Assembly (NCBI RefSeq): GCF_000156715.1
Contig: NZ_DS999312.1
Span: forward strand, 186,001 to 250,000
Direction: 5' to 3'
Length of the DNA: 64,000 nucleotides
Source of the DNA: Francisella philomiragia subsp. philomiragia ATCC 25015
GTDB taxonomy: Bacteria > Pseudomonadota > Gammaproteobacteria > Francisellales > Francisellaceae
The position numbers and the translations under genes were made by a program. A model generated the notes under the pieces. It did not search any database. It had not been told where the DNA came from and saw only the letters and a list, made by a program, of their open reading frames with translations. Of this stretch, positions 9,109-18,567 are shown in pieces. The stretch's first letter is position 1; every line of letters begins with the position of its first letter.

Positions 9109-9228
9109 AAGTTTATTTAATTAAGTTTTACTATCTAAGATATCATCAAGTTAATGAAACATAAAAGTATTATTGATATAATTAAAGGCAGTCCTTGAAT
9201 TGTTTCCCTCTAAAAATATGGAGTAAAA

Positions 9229-10074
9229 ATGAATATTCGTAGCGTTGATTACTATGCAGATAATGCAGCTGAAGAGTTTACAAAGTCTTTGAAAGAAACT
9301 GGTTTTGCGGTTTTAAAGACTCATCCTATTGATTGGAATCTTATCCAAACTGTTTATAATGAGTGGCAAGATTTTTTAAAGTCAGGTGATGCTGATAAAT
9401 ATTTATTTGATGTTGAAAACCAAGATGGATATTTTCCAAAAGATGTCTCTGAAGTTGCTAAGGGTGAAACAGTAAAAGACATTAAGCACTTCTATCATTT
9501 ATATTTTCCTAATGGTCGATATCCTGAGGAAGTAAGTAGTGCAGCTAGAGAAATGTTTGAAAAAATGATGAAGCTTGGCGAGACACTTCTTGAATGGATA
9601 GATGAGCATATGGATCCAGCTGTTGCTAGTAAGCTACCACAACGATTAAGAGATACTGTTTCTTATGAAAGTACGTTGTTAAGAATATTACATTATCCTG
9701 CTATGAAAGGTGATGAAGAGCCAGGTGCAGTAAGAGCAGCAGCCCATGAAGATATCAACTTAATTACATTGTTGCCAATAGCTTCTTCACCAGGTTTACA
9801 AGTTTTATCGCCAGTAACTAATCAATGGTATGATGTGCCATGTGATAGTGAGTCTCTAGTTATAAATATCGGTGACATGCTTCAAGAAATGACTAATGGT
9901 GAGTATATTGCAACTAAGCATAGAGTTGTAAAGCCAGAAGGTGAAATAGAGAATCTTGATCGAGTTTCAACACCGTGCTTTATACATCCTAAGCCAGAAG
10001 TATATCTATCTGAAAAATATCCTCAAGCTGGAATATTTCTAGAAGAAAGATTGAAAGAGTTAGGTCTAAAATAA
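9229..10074 (+). CDS. Isopenicillin-N-synthase-like 2-oxoglutarate/Fe(II) oxygenase
   Basis: The 281-residue protein belongs to the non-haem iron dioxygenase superfamily. The iron triad is visible as H173-x-D175 (AAHEDINLITLL) and H231 (TKHRVVKPEG), with R245-x-S247 (DRVSTPCF) to hold 2-oxoglutarate or the substrate carboxylate. It has the N-terminal domain of isopenicillin-N-synthase/gibberellin-oxidase-like enzymes. The substrate is unknown. ATG 9229 follows GGAG. A phosphatase gene follows after only 8 nt, so the two are probably one operon, facing the A-T-R gene cluster. Confidence 0.85.
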   Translation: MNIRSVDYYADNAAEEFTKSLKETGFAVLKTHPIDWNLIQTVYNEWQDFLKSGDADKYLFDVENQDGYFPKDVSEVAKGETVKDIKHFYHLYFPNGRYPEEVSSAAREMFEKMMKLGETLLEWIDEHMDPAVASKLPQRLRDTVSYESTLLRILHYPAMKGDEEPGAVRAAAHEDINLITLLPIASSPGLQVLSPVTNQWYDVPCDSESLVINIGDMLQEMTNGEYIATKHRVVKPEGEIENLDRVSTPCFIHPKPEVYLSEKYPQAGIFLEERLKELGLK

Positions 10075-10082
10075 ACGTATAT

Positions 10083-10667
10083 ATGACAGAAGAACAAGTT
10101 ATTTCTTATTATGAGAGTCAAGCTCATGAAGATGACGTAAGAAATATTCTTGAAAAAGCTAAGCAAATAATAGATGCTCAATCCTCATTAAAAAATCAGG
10201 CTATAGTTCTTGATATTGATGAAACTTCATTGAATCATTATTATCCTTTTAAAGAAGTAGGCTTTCCTCAACAGGAGAATCATCAAATTTGGGATGAACT
10301 ACTTGCAAAAACTAGTGCTTATCCAATCAAGGCTACTTTAGACTTCTATCTTTACTGTCTTGCTAAAGGACTTAAAATATTTTTCATAAGTGCGCGTTTT
10401 GCTAAGCATCTAGAAGCGACAAAACAGGCATTGTCTAATGCTGGTTATGTAGGTTTTGAAGATGTATTTGTTTTTCCAAATAACTTGACAGAATATGATT
10501 CTAAGGTCTTTAAAAATTTTAAGGCAGAGAGAAGGGCTTATATTGAATCTCTGGGGTATAAGATACTTATCTCAATAGGAGATCAATCATCTGATCTAGT
10601 AGGAGGTTATGCTCTTAATACCTTTCAGCTACCTAATTATTTATACGGGGAAAATTCAGTTTTTTAG
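10083..10667 (+). CDS. HAD-superfamily phosphatase (class B/C acid-phosphatase type)
   Basis: The 194-residue protein has HAD motif I LDIDETSLN (nucleophile D44, acid/base D46), motif II FFISAR and motif IV IGDQSSD, in the arrangement of the bacterial class B/C (IIIB) acid-phosphatase fold. Unlike secreted members it starts MTEEQVISYYESQ with no signal peptide, so a cytoplasmic phosphatase is expected. The substrate is unknown. It lies 8 nt behind the oxygenase, and its end overlaps the end of the convergent EamA gene by 4 nt. Confidence 0.8.
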   Translation: MTEEQVISYYESQAHEDDVRNILEKAKQIIDAQSSLKNQAIVLDIDETSLNHYYPFKEVGFPQQENHQIWDELLAKTSAYPIKATLDFYLYCLAKGLKIFFISARFAKHLEATKQALSNAGYVGFEDVFVFPNNLTEYDSKVFKNFKAERRAYIESLGYKILISIGDQSSDLVGGYALNTFQLPNYLYGENSVF

Positions 10668-11548
10668 TAAACTGATTTGGATTTGAATATTAGATAATTG
10701 CCTATAAATATTAAAATTGCACAAGCTATGAGAAGTATAATACTTATACTTTGATCAAATAGCATAAAGGCAAATAAAGGCCCCCAAATAATATAAGTAA
10801 TATTTAGTGACATTGCTAAAGTTACATTTGAGTACTTAAATGCTTGCATATATGCTAGATCTGCAATATAGCCAATAACACCAATTGCAGCTATAAGTAA
10901 TAGCACATAAATACTAACTGTATCGATTATAATCCAAGTGAATGGTAAGAATATTATAATTGTAGAGATCTTACGTAGAAAAAGTAATGTATTTGCCGAG
11001 ACATCAGCATTCAAAACCATTTTATAGATAACGCCTTCTAGTCCCCAAAAAATAGCTGCTAAAATTGCAAAGCAAAGACCTATAATGCTATTTGCCTGAT
11101 CAAATAATTCACTATAGGCTGTTAAGGTAATACCAATTAAAACAATTATAAATCCTAGTATTTTCAGAGGGGTTAAGCTTTCCTTGAGAAAGATTCGCGC
11201 GCCTATCATTCCTACAGCAGGATAGCATGATGATATTATGATTGCTGTCCCAGTAGAGATATCTCTTGTCGAAAGCATGTACATAGTCATCGCAAGTCCA
11301 CCTAGAAGCGGGATACAGCATATACTTATAATTTGCCAAAGCTTTAGATCTTTAACTTTTTTTACAGATGATTTTGATACGACACTAACAGTTGCTGCAA
11401 CTCCTAAATCATGTATTGAAGTAAGCCACATTGAAACTAAAAAAGTCATTGTAAGAAGTGTGTGAACTTGTCCCGCTAATGTATAGTCAAGACCCCAAAA
11501 TATTCCAGATAGCGAGCCAAATAGAAAAGCTCGTTTTTTAAAATTCAA
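10664..11548 (-). CDS. EamA/DMT-family transporter
   Basis: A 294-residue protein with about ten hydrophobic helices in two repeated halves (boundary near residue 150), the EamA drug/metabolite transporter layout. WGLEGVIYKM in the second half resembles the first-half WGLDYTLAG, consistent with internal duplication. These proteins usually export amino acids, nucleosides or other small metabolites. It lies downstream of the A-T-R enzyme and SDR on the same strand (gap 90 nt), so export of their product is a reasonable but untested inference. Confidence 0.85.
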   Translation of the reverse strand: MNFKKRAFLFGSLSGIFWGLDYTLAGQVHTLLTMTFLVSMWLTSIHDLGVAATVSVVSKSSVKKVKDLKLWQIISICCIPLLGGLAMTMYMLSTRDISTGTAIIISSCYPAVGMIGARIFLKESLTPLKILGFIIVLIGITLTAYSELFDQANSIIGLCFAILAAIFWGLEGVIYKMVLNADVSANTLLFLRKISTIIIFLPFTWIIIDTVSIYVLLLIAAIGVIGYIADLAYMQAFKYSNVTLAMSLNITYIIWGPLFAFMLFDQSISIILLIACAILIFIGNYLIFKSKSVY

Positions 11549-11638
11549 ACCAAAAAATCCTGAGAATAAGAATAATTTATCTATACATTAGCTAATTGAA
11601 TGAAATATTACAAGTATAGATGTTTATATAGTTTGAAG

Positions 11639-12358
11639 TTATCCGCTGATAGGCTCTTTTTGAGGCTCTATTAGTATTTCGTTTATGGCAACATTTTTTG
11701 GTTGATTCATCGCAAAAATTATTGTCTCAGCTATTTGTTGTGGCTGTATGAAATTATCTGAATCATCACTGGCATATTTTTTGACAGCCTCACTATCTGT
11801 AGACATGTTTTGCAATGGAGTAGCAACATTACCTGGTTGGATGTTGATAATTCTGACATCTTTATCAATTAACTCCAAACGAATGGCTCTAAGTGTATAT
11901 TCCATAAAAGCCTTTGAACCTGAATAAATTGCTAGACCTGGAAAGGCTTGCCTAGCAGCATCAGATGTTATGTTAATCAGCATGCCTTTATTTTTGATTA
12001 GTGATGGTAGTACAGAGTATAAAAGATTAGTAAATCCTATGACATTAGTATTTATGGTAGTCATCCATTCTTGGTAATTTCTATTTTCTATACATTGATA
12101 ATACATAACACCTGCACAGTTAATGACATAATCGAATTCACCAAAGTTATCTATACTTTGGTTTATAAAACTCTCTACTTGAGCTAAATTCTGGATATCT
12201 ATTGATTGAAAAAATATATTATCACCTTGAATATCAATTTCACGACGCGAGCATAAAGATATTTTCATTTGCTTTTCTCGGCATGCATTAGCAATAGCTT
12301 TACCCATACCACTAGAGGCACCGACTATTAATACATGTTTATTTGTAAGTAAGCTCAT
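11639..12358 (-). CDS. Short-chain dehydrogenase/reductase coupled to the A-T-R enzyme
   Basis: The 239-residue classical SDR has the cofactor motif GASSGMGKAIA, the NCAG motif (YVINCAGVMYY), catalytic Ser in NITSDAARQ and the YSGSK active-site pair. A preference for NADPH is plausible but not visible for certain. Its start overlaps the 3' end of the A-T-R gene by 20 nt, a sign of translational coupling. It may reduce the aldehyde released by the reductase domain to an alcohol, or act on the precursor; that is inference. Confidence 0.85.
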   Translation of the reverse strand: MSLLTNKHVLIVGASSGMGKAIANACREKQMKISLCSRREIDIQGDNIFFQSIDIQNLAQVESFINQSIDNFGEFDYVINCAGVMYYQCIENRNYQEWMTTINTNVIGFTNLLYSVLPSLIKNKGMLINITSDAARQAFPGLAIYSGSKAFMEYTLRAIRLELIDKDVRIINIQPGNVATPLQNMSTDSEAVKKYASDDSDNFIQPQQIAETIIFAMNQPKNVAINEILIEPQKEPISG

Positions 12359-15335
12359 CTTTACCTCCTAGAAAAATATTATTTATATATTCAGCAGTTA
12401 TTTCTGGATAATTGATATTGATTTCTTTCATGATTCTTTGGTAATTAGTTCTATCATAGTTACATATTGATGAGTCGATGTTTAGCTTATCATTTGCTAA
12501 GAACTTTGTTGAATCATCTATAATAGTATCAAGCCAATTATTATATTCGATAGTTTCATAATTGAAACATTTAGCTAATATGTTTGCGTTAAGAAAAATT
12601 TTGTTAGTAATATTAAGGATATTGTAGTCTGGTTTAGTCAATATAAGATGTTCTACAATCTTAGCTATATGATCTACTGGAGTCATTTCTAAGTTTATAT
12701 TTTGAGGTATTTTCTTCTGGGTAATTATTTCTTTTAGTAGTAACCAGTTCGTATCGGATTTGTTTATATAGCTAGGTGTTTGAGGTGAGAGATTTCCTAG
12801 TCTTAAAACACTTGCATTAAGACCTTTTTCAATCATTTTATGAACGAGTTTTTCTGCTGCCCACTTTGTTTGTGAGTAGCCAGACTCTAGTGATTTAATC
12901 CAATCAATGGAGTTAGATTCATCAAAAACTTTATTCAGATATAATGGGAATATTCCATTAGTGGATATGTATATTAAATGTTTACTTTTATTCGTAAGAC
13001 AAAAGTCAATACAATGTGCTGTTCCATCAAGATTGCTTGGTTTCAAAGCATTATAAGGTAATAATAGGTTAACAGATGCTGCTGTATGAATAACAGTATT
13101 TATCTCTTTAGATAGTTCTAACCATTTTTTACTATCTAAACCAAAGTTTGTTTTAGTAATATCTCCATTTAAATATACTATTTTTGAGTTTGTTTTAACA
13201 TCGAGTTTTTTAAGAGTTTTTTCGACTCTTTGTCTTGCTTGGTTTTTATCTGTAGCTCTTACCAAACAGTAAATTGTTTGTATTTTCTCATTTGATATTA
13301 ATTGAGCTACAAGGTGAGAGCCTAAAAATCCTGTTGCGCCTGTCAATAAGATATTTCCAGTATTTGTTGAGAGTAAATCTTGGCAAATATTCGGTTTTAT
13401 TACGGTTGTAAATTTATTAATATCATCCAAGATCTCTTGAGTGATTTTTTGTTTTGTTGAGGATTGATTATTTGTTATTAGATTATAACTATCTTGCAAA
13501 GAACTTTTTTCAACAAAATTGCTGATAGTAATATCAAAGCCAAGCTTTTTTAGATTACTTATAAGTAACATTGCAGATAAGGATGATCCGCCAAGCTCAA
13601 AAAAACAGCTTGTTAGAAATATATCATCTTCAGATATATTTAAGATATTTGACCATAGTCTTTTATAGTCTTGCAAATTATTGATTGCTTGAACTTCTTG
13701 AGTTTCAATGATTAAATCATCATGTTTAATGCTATTCCTATCAAGTTTGTTTGAGTATCTGTTAAGAGGTATTTCATCGAGTAGAACAATATATTTAGGG
13801 AGCATATAGTGAGCTAGATAAGGAGCAATTTTATCTAGTAGTTTTTTAGATGGTTTATTGTTATCTTTTAGATTCCATCGTTGGCGAAAAGTATCTTGAT
13901 TCTCTTTAGGAATTTCTAAATATGCAATTAGTGATTCTGACATTCTTGTGGCACCAATTTTATCGACTATACAGTGCATTATGTCAAGTTTATCCTTAAT
14001 AACAGATTCAATAAATGGTAGTGAAAGGGTATAACCTCTTAGTTTGATAATATAATCACATCGACCATATATTGTTATTAACTGTCCATCATCTGATAGC
14101 TTGCCAAAATCTCCAGTTTTATAAAGTCGCTTCTTGATTGGACTATTTGCTGCAGTGATAAATCTTTCTGCATTTAGATCTGGTCTATTGATATATTCAT
14201 TAGCTAATCCTATAGAGTGGATATAGACTTCTCCTTTTTGGCCATTCTTAACTATTTCTTTATTTTCATCAAGCACAACTGCATCAACTTTGGGTAGTAC
14301 ATGACCAACAGGGACAACGCCATCTTCTTCTAAATATTTATCATTTGGGTGTAATTTATATACTGCAACATCGTGACATTCAGATATGGAATACAGATTA
14401 TATATATTTGTGGAGCTCATAAATTTTTCTAGTTTGTATTGTAACCAGCTAGAAACTACTTCACCATTTAACCAGCATGTATCAATATTATGAAATATTT
14501 CTATAGCAGTATCTTCAGAGGTTGATAATAAAGTTTCAAGATACGAAGGTGTAAAAAGAATTTCATTGATTTTCTTATTTTTGATATATTTTGCAAGAGC
14601 TTTAAAATCATAAAGTATTGTATCTGGAATTATATTAGTTCTTCCGCCTTTTAATAAGGGTCTAAATGCTTCCCAGAGATAATAAATATTACAACCAATC
14701 GAACTACCACTATCATATGGTTTGATAGTTTCTCTAATCTTATATGATTCTAGGATTGCTCTATGAGATATTGAAATTCCTTTATTTTTGCCTGTAGTAC
14801 CTGATGAATATACTAGCCAAAAATCTTTTTCTGGATCTGTGTTTATATCAGTAGGTACTTGAATCTTAGAGTTGTCACATTTTGAGATGATATTTATATA
14901 ATCTATACATTTAACTGATTTAATATCTGGTATTTCATCACATAGGATTAGGTCCGAGTTTGTATCATTTATGATGTCCTTAAGCAAAGGTAAAGGAAAT
15001 GATTTATCTAACTGTACGCAACTTGCTCCTATACTTGATACTGCCAAAAAGGCAATGATAATCTCATATCGTTTTGAACTGTATATAGAGATTATACTAT
15101 TCTGATTATATCCATTTTCTAATAAATATTTTGCTAAATTTATGATTTGATTAGCTGTTTGCTGATAAGTAAGTTCAATATTTTCATCAGTGATAGCTAT
15201 ATTGTTAGGAGTTTGTTTAGCTTGTATAAAAAAGCAATTACTAAGAGTGTTCGGAATCACTATTTTAAGAGTGTTTATATGAGTATTAATAACTATGTTA
15301 AATGATTTGGCTGATGAAGATAAGTAAAGAATCAA
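12339..15335 (-). CDS. Stand-alone NRPS-like enzyme: adenylation, thiolation, thioester-reductase (A-T-R)
   Basis: Domains in order: adenylation (about 30-540) with VYSSGTTGKNKG (175-186), YKTGDF (405-410), GRCDYIIKLRG (424-434) and catalytic Lys in YSNKLDR (K530); a carrier domain with FFELGGSSLS (probable phosphopantetheine Ser585); and a reductase domain with GATGFLG (666-672) and YSQTK (Y820, K824). There is no condensation domain, so it should activate one acid and release it reductively as an aldehyde or alcohol, like Lys2 or carboxylic acid reductases. The residue aligning with the amino-binding Asp of ordinary amino-acid domains appears to be Ile217. The frame begins at TTG 15335 without a clear ribosome site; GTG 15260, just before the conserved region, may be the true start. 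Confidence 0.88.
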   Translation of the reverse strand: MILYLSSSAKSFNIVINTHINTLKIVIPNTLSNCFFIQAKQTPNNIAITDENIELTYQQTANQIINLAKYLLENGYNQNSIISIYSSKRYEIIIAFLAVSSIGASCVQLDKSFPLPLLKDIINDTNSDLILCDEIPDIKSVKCIDYINIISKCDNSKIQVPTDINTDPEKDFWLVYSSGTTGKNKGISISHRAILESYKIRETIKPYDSGSSIGCNIYYLWEAFRPLLKGGRTNIIPDTILYDFKALAKYIKNKKINEILFTPSYLETLLSTSEDTAIEIFHNIDTCWLNGEVVSSWLQYKLEKFMSSTNIYNLYSISECHDVAVYKLHPNDKYLEEDGVVPVGHVLPKVDAVVLDENKEIVKNGQKGEVYIHSIGLANEYINRPDLNAERFITAANSPIKKRLYKTGDFGKLSDDGQLITIYGRCDYIIKLRGYTLSLPFIESVIKDKLDIMHCIVDKIGATRMSESLIAYLEIPKENQDTFRQRWNLKDNNKPSKKLLDKIAPYLAHYMLPKYIVLLDEIPLNRYSNKLDRNSIKHDDLIIETQEVQAINNLQDYKRLWSNILNISEDDIFLTSCFFELGGSSLSAMLLISNLKKLGFDITISNFVEKSSLQDSYNLITNNQSSTKQKITQEILDDINKFTTVIKPNICQDLLSTNTGNILLTGATGFLGSHLVAQLISNEKIQTIYCLVRATDKNQARQRVEKTLKKLDVKTNSKIVYLNGDITKTNFGLDSKKWLELSKEINTVIHTAASVNLLLPYNALKPSNLDGTAHCIDFCLTNKSKHLIYISTNGIFPLYLNKVFDESNSIDWIKSLESGYSQTKWAAEKLVHKMIEKGLNASVLRLGNLSPQTPSYINKSDTNWLLLKEIITQKKIPQNINLEMTPVDHIAKIVEHLILTKPDYNILNITNKIFLNANILAKCFNYETIEYNNWLDTIIDDSTKFLANDKLNIDSSICNYDRTNYQRIMKEININYPEITAEYINNIFLGGKDELTYK

Positions 15336-15458
15336 AAAATGCTTATTTTGTTAATATTTATAGATCATATTGTTATGAACTAAATCTAATTATAAGTTAT
15401 CAAACTTAGAAAAATTAGTTTACAATAAGATTAGGTAGAAGAAAGTTTTCTTTGAATA

Positions 15459-15926
15459 ATGATAGATAAAAGTGGGTATCGAGCAAATGTAGCGATAGTT
15501 TTACTAAATAGACAAGATAGAGTATTTTGGGGTCAAAGAAAGAGTAGAACCTCTTGGCAGTTTCCTCAAGGAGGAGTGGCAATAGGCGAGACACCATTGC
15601 AGGCTATGTATAGAGAGTTATACGAAGAAGTTGGTTTACGTCCTCATGATGTTGAAGTAATTGCATCTACTAGAGATTGGTTTAAATATGATATTCCAGA
15701 TTCACTTGTGAGAAGTCGAGAGCCTGTATGTATAGGACAGAAACAAAAATGGTTTTTATTAAGATTAAAAACTTCAGAAAGTAATATTAACTTAGAAGCT
15801 AATGACTCTCCTGAATTTGATAATTGGCGATGGGTAAGTTATTGGTATCCAATAAATCATGTGGTTTATTTCAAGCAAGATGTTTATCGAAAAGCACTGA
15901 CTTATTTCAAAGAATATATAAATTGA
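15459..15926 (+). CDS. rppH: RNA pyrophosphohydrolase (Nudix)
   Basis: RppH removes pyrophosphate from mRNA 5' ends and starts decay. The 155-residue protein begins [19 protein letters not shown], very close to E. coli RppH, and carries the Nudix box [22 protein letters not shown] (about residues 38-59) with the catalytic glutamates. The WQFPQGG segment is also typical. It is transcribed away from the A-T-R operon, with 123 nt between them. Confidence 0.95.
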   Translation: MIDKSGYRANVAIVLLNRQDRVFWGQRKSRTSWQFPQGGVAIGETPLQAMYRELYEEVGLRPHDVEVIASTRDWFKYDIPDSLVRSREPVCIGQKQKWFLLRLKTSESNINLEANDSPEFDNWRWVSYWYPINHVVYFKQDVYRKALTYFKEYIN

Positions 15927-15929
15927 TTT

Positions 15930-16565
15930 TTAGTTCGATCTTTTATTTTCAACAAATGCTTTTGACCATAAGTAGGTAAAAATACCTATGTATGCAGCTA
16001 CTATTACATCTGAGATAAAATGATCTAAGATAATAATTCTACTAACAGCAACGAAGCAACATACAGCTACGGCTATAATCGTGATAAATTTTTTGTCAAA
16101 AAAGTTAGCTATAGCAAGTAAGCCAGCAAAAGTTAATGCTGTATGACCAGATGGCATAGAATTATAAGCTTTTTTAAAAGAGAAAAAGTGAAAACCATAT
16201 CTGTTGTCAAAGAGTAACATTTCTGGTCTATACCTTGCTAATATGACTTTGACTATAGTGGTGATTAAAATAGTCATTATCAAGGTTAATGACATAATGT
16301 AGAGTTTTTCTGATGGCTTTTTAGTTATGTGTTTATAAATACATATTAGTGTAACAATAGCAGTGATGATGGCCCAAATTTTAGGTGAAAAAATTTGAGA
16401 GGTTAGCGCTGCTAGAGTACTAATTGCTGTACCGAAAAAATCACTAGTATGTATAAAATTTGCTACTTTTACATCTAAGAAATTATAGCTAAATACTACG
16501 ATTATTAATGTTATTATACCGTATAAAAAAGTTCTTTTTGCAAGCTTACAATCAAGACATTTCAT
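15930..16565 (-). CDS. PAP2-family membrane phosphatase
   Basis: A 211-residue protein with about five to six transmembrane helices. The three-part phosphatase signature is present: KVILARYRP (K-x6-RP type), MPSGHTAL (PSGH) and SRIIILDHFISD (SR-x5-H-x3-D). Family members dephosphorylate lipids such as phosphatidic acid, undecaprenyl pyrophosphate or lipid A, with the active site on the periplasmic side. Francisella lipid A phosphatases are of this family, but nothing here fixes the substrate. It is convergent with rppH and divergent from ampD. Confidence 0.88.
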   Translation of the reverse strand: MKCLDCKLAKRTFLYGIITLIIVVFSYNFLDVKVANFIHTSDFFGTAISTLAALTSQIFSPKIWAIITAIVTLICIYKHITKKPSEKLYIMSLTLIMTILITTIVKVILARYRPEMLLFDNRYGFHFFSFKKAYNSMPSGHTALTFAGLLAIANFFDKKFITIIAVAVCCFVAVSRIIILDHFISDVIVAAYIGIFTYLWSKAFVENKRSN

Positions 16566-16638
16566 AGTTAAAATTATTCAAAATTACCAAATTAGTTGAT
16601 AAAGTATAATACTATTACAAATAATTTTAAATACTAAG

Positions 16639-17163
16639 ATGTTCGAGCAAGGTTGGTATAAAAAAGCTAAGCATATAAAAAGTCCTAACTTTAATCAAAG
16701 ACCTAATGATAATGATATCAGTCTAGTAGTTATACATTGTATAAGTTTACCAGAAGGTGAGTATGATAATACTAATGTTGAGAAGCTTTTTACCAACAAG
16801 CTTGATTGTCAGCAACATGAGAGCTTTCAAAGTTTAAATGGTGTAGAAGTATCAGCACACTTTTACATAAAAAGAGATGGTGAGATAATACAATTTGTAT
16901 CTATAGATGATAGAGCGTGGCATGCTGGAGTAAGTGAATTTAATGGTCGACAAGGCTGTAATGATTTTTCGATAGGAATAGAATTGCAAGGAACAGCTCA
17001 AGACTCTTATAAGAGCGAACAGTATCAAGTATTAAATATTTTACTAAAAGATTTAAAAAGAGCATATCCATCTGTGAAAGATATAACTGGACACCAAGAT
17101 ATTGCCCCAAATAGAAAAACAGATCCTGGCACCTTTTTTAGTTGGGATATGGTTGAGTTTTAA
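16639..17163 (+). CDS. ampD: 1,6-anhydro-N-acetylmuramyl-L-alanine amidase AmpD
   Basis: AmpD cleaves anhydro-muropeptides in the cytoplasm during peptidoglycan recycling. The 174-residue protein aligns along its length with E. coli AmpD: FEQGWYKKAKHIKSPNF, VVIHCISLPEGEYDN, RAWHAGVSEFNGRQGCNDFSIGIELQGT, TGHQDIAPNRKTDPGTFFSW. The zinc ligands are the His in VIHC, the His in TGHQD and the Asp in KTDPG. There is no signal peptide, as expected. Confidence 0.95.
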   Translation: MFEQGWYKKAKHIKSPNFNQRPNDNDISLVVIHCISLPEGEYDNTNVEKLFTNKLDCQQHESFQSLNGVEVSAHFYIKRDGEIIQFVSIDDRAWHAGVSEFNGRQGCNDFSIGIELQGTAQDSYKSEQYQVLNILLKDLKRAYPSVKDITGHQDIAPNRKTDPGTFFSWDMVEF

Positions 17164-17165
17164 TC

Positions 17166-18410
17166 TTAGTCTAAGAAAGATGTTAGCAGAGGTGAAATTG
17201 CTAAAATGACCCCAACGATTATTACAAAATTTAGTGATAGTCCTTTTAAGTGATGTAATGAAGGTGTCCTATACACAATAAAAGCAGGTATAAAACATCC
17301 TATTATAGCAAATATTGGACCGCATAGCGGTAACAAAACATATACAGGATATTCAAATACAATTGCACTCCATGTTATAAGGAATATGCAAATTATAGCG
17401 ATAAGGTTTAGAATTTTTTCACTACGTCTTCTATTAATTTTCTTTGTAATTATAAATAGAATACCTAGTAAAGAATTTTTCATTCCATAAAGAATGCTGA
17501 GAAACGAAGTCAGGATTGCAAAAATGTTTATAGCTCCACCAAAAATGTCTAACCATGAATTTGATACACCATTTTTTTTCAACAATACAAGACCTGAGTA
17601 GTTATTTTCAATTGCTGATACTGCCATATCATGAGAGATGGTCATTGAGAATGATAGGATAAAAGATATAACGATCAATGTTAATATTATGAATGCAACT
17701 TTCATTCCGTGTACAGCTCTTTTCTTAGCGATATCTGCTGCATAATGTTTTTTATATGCTATGGTCATTGGAGATAATGTCTGTATAAAAAGTATTGAAG
17801 TTAACGTAAATGGAATTAAGATTATTAGTTTTTGGATAGAAACGCTTAGCCCTGGCGTATAAGTAGTATTTGCAAAGTCCCAGTAAGGAGCTAGCGAAAC
17901 AGTGATTCCCAGTATTGCTATTACTAGTATTATAGCGAAAACTGTTATTGACTTGACAAGAAATTTCTGGCTTTTAAACCCTATAAGCATTAGTACTATT
18001 ACAAATATGAAGCTTACTAAAAGATTTGATTTTATATTTGGATTATTTGTTAGGTTGAAGTTATAAGCATAATCAGAGAATGTCTGTGCAATAACCTCAG
18101 CATATATAGTAGTCCAAATAAGCATCATTAGAAGGTAAGTTATCGATAATAATATCTCGGCTTTATCCCCAAGAATTTCTTTTATAACCTCACTATAAAC
18201 CTTAGGCTCTTTAGAAGCGAAAAGAGTTCTTATATATAGTCTTTGTAATAGGTAAATACCAGGATATGTTATTAGCACAGCCACTATAAATAATGGTAGA
18301 CCAACAACACCTATGCTTACTGGAACCATTAATATCCCAGCACCAATAGCCATGCCAAAATTAATACTTAGCCATTCAAAATCAAATTTAGTCATATTGA
18401 ATAGTTTCAT
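17166..18410 (-). CDS. Amino-acid permease of the HAAAP/SdaC-like family (copy 1, beside cyuA)
   Basis: The 414-residue protein has about eleven hydrophobic helices and opens with FGMAIGAGILMVPVSIGVVG, the substrate-site helix of aromatic/hydroxy amino-acid permeases. It is clearly related over its length to the protein at 19972-21231 (shared FGMA-GAGI, LSPM, GMK/GMRESL and LVPWCGPIF-like segments). In E. coli the related CyuP pairs with the desulfidase CyuA, and here the gene diverges from cyuA, so cysteine or serine uptake is a reasonable guess; tyrosine or tryptophan cannot be excluded. Its end is 2 nt from the ampD end. Confidence 0.85.
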   Translation of the reverse strand: MKLFNMTKFDFEWLSINFGMAIGAGILMVPVSIGVVGLPLFIVAVLITYPGIYLLQRLYIRTLFASKEPKVYSEVIKEILGDKAEILLSITYLLMMLIWTTIYAEVIAQTFSDYAYNFNLTNNPNIKSNLLVSFIFVIVLMLIGFKSQKFLVKSITVFAIILVIAILGITVSLAPYWDFANTTYTPGLSVSIQKLIILIPFTLTSILFIQTLSPMTIAYKKHYAADIAKKRAVHGMKVAFIILTLIVISFILSFSMTISHDMAVSAIENNYSGLVLLKKNGVSNSWLDIFGGAINIFAILTSFLSILYGMKNSLLGILFIITKKINRRRSEKILNLIAIICIFLITWSAIVFEYPVYVLLPLCGPIFAIIGCFIPAFIVYRTPSLHHLKGLSLNFVIIVGVILAISPLLTSFLD

Positions 18411-18567
18411 TATTTATATCTCCTAAATAAAGTACGTGAATAATGTTATGATGAAATAAAAGCAATTATAATATAAAATGTTTGTGGTAGTTGATTGAGT
18501 TAACAAATTCTTCAAAAAATATTTAGATTAGTTAAAGTAGATTTTAAATCTAAAGGAGATTAGAGAG

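Noticed and set aside
10083-10667. Naming the HAD protein as one of the studied secreted Francisella acid phosphatases
   Set aside because: It has no signal peptide and I cannot match it to a specific published locus from sequence alone.
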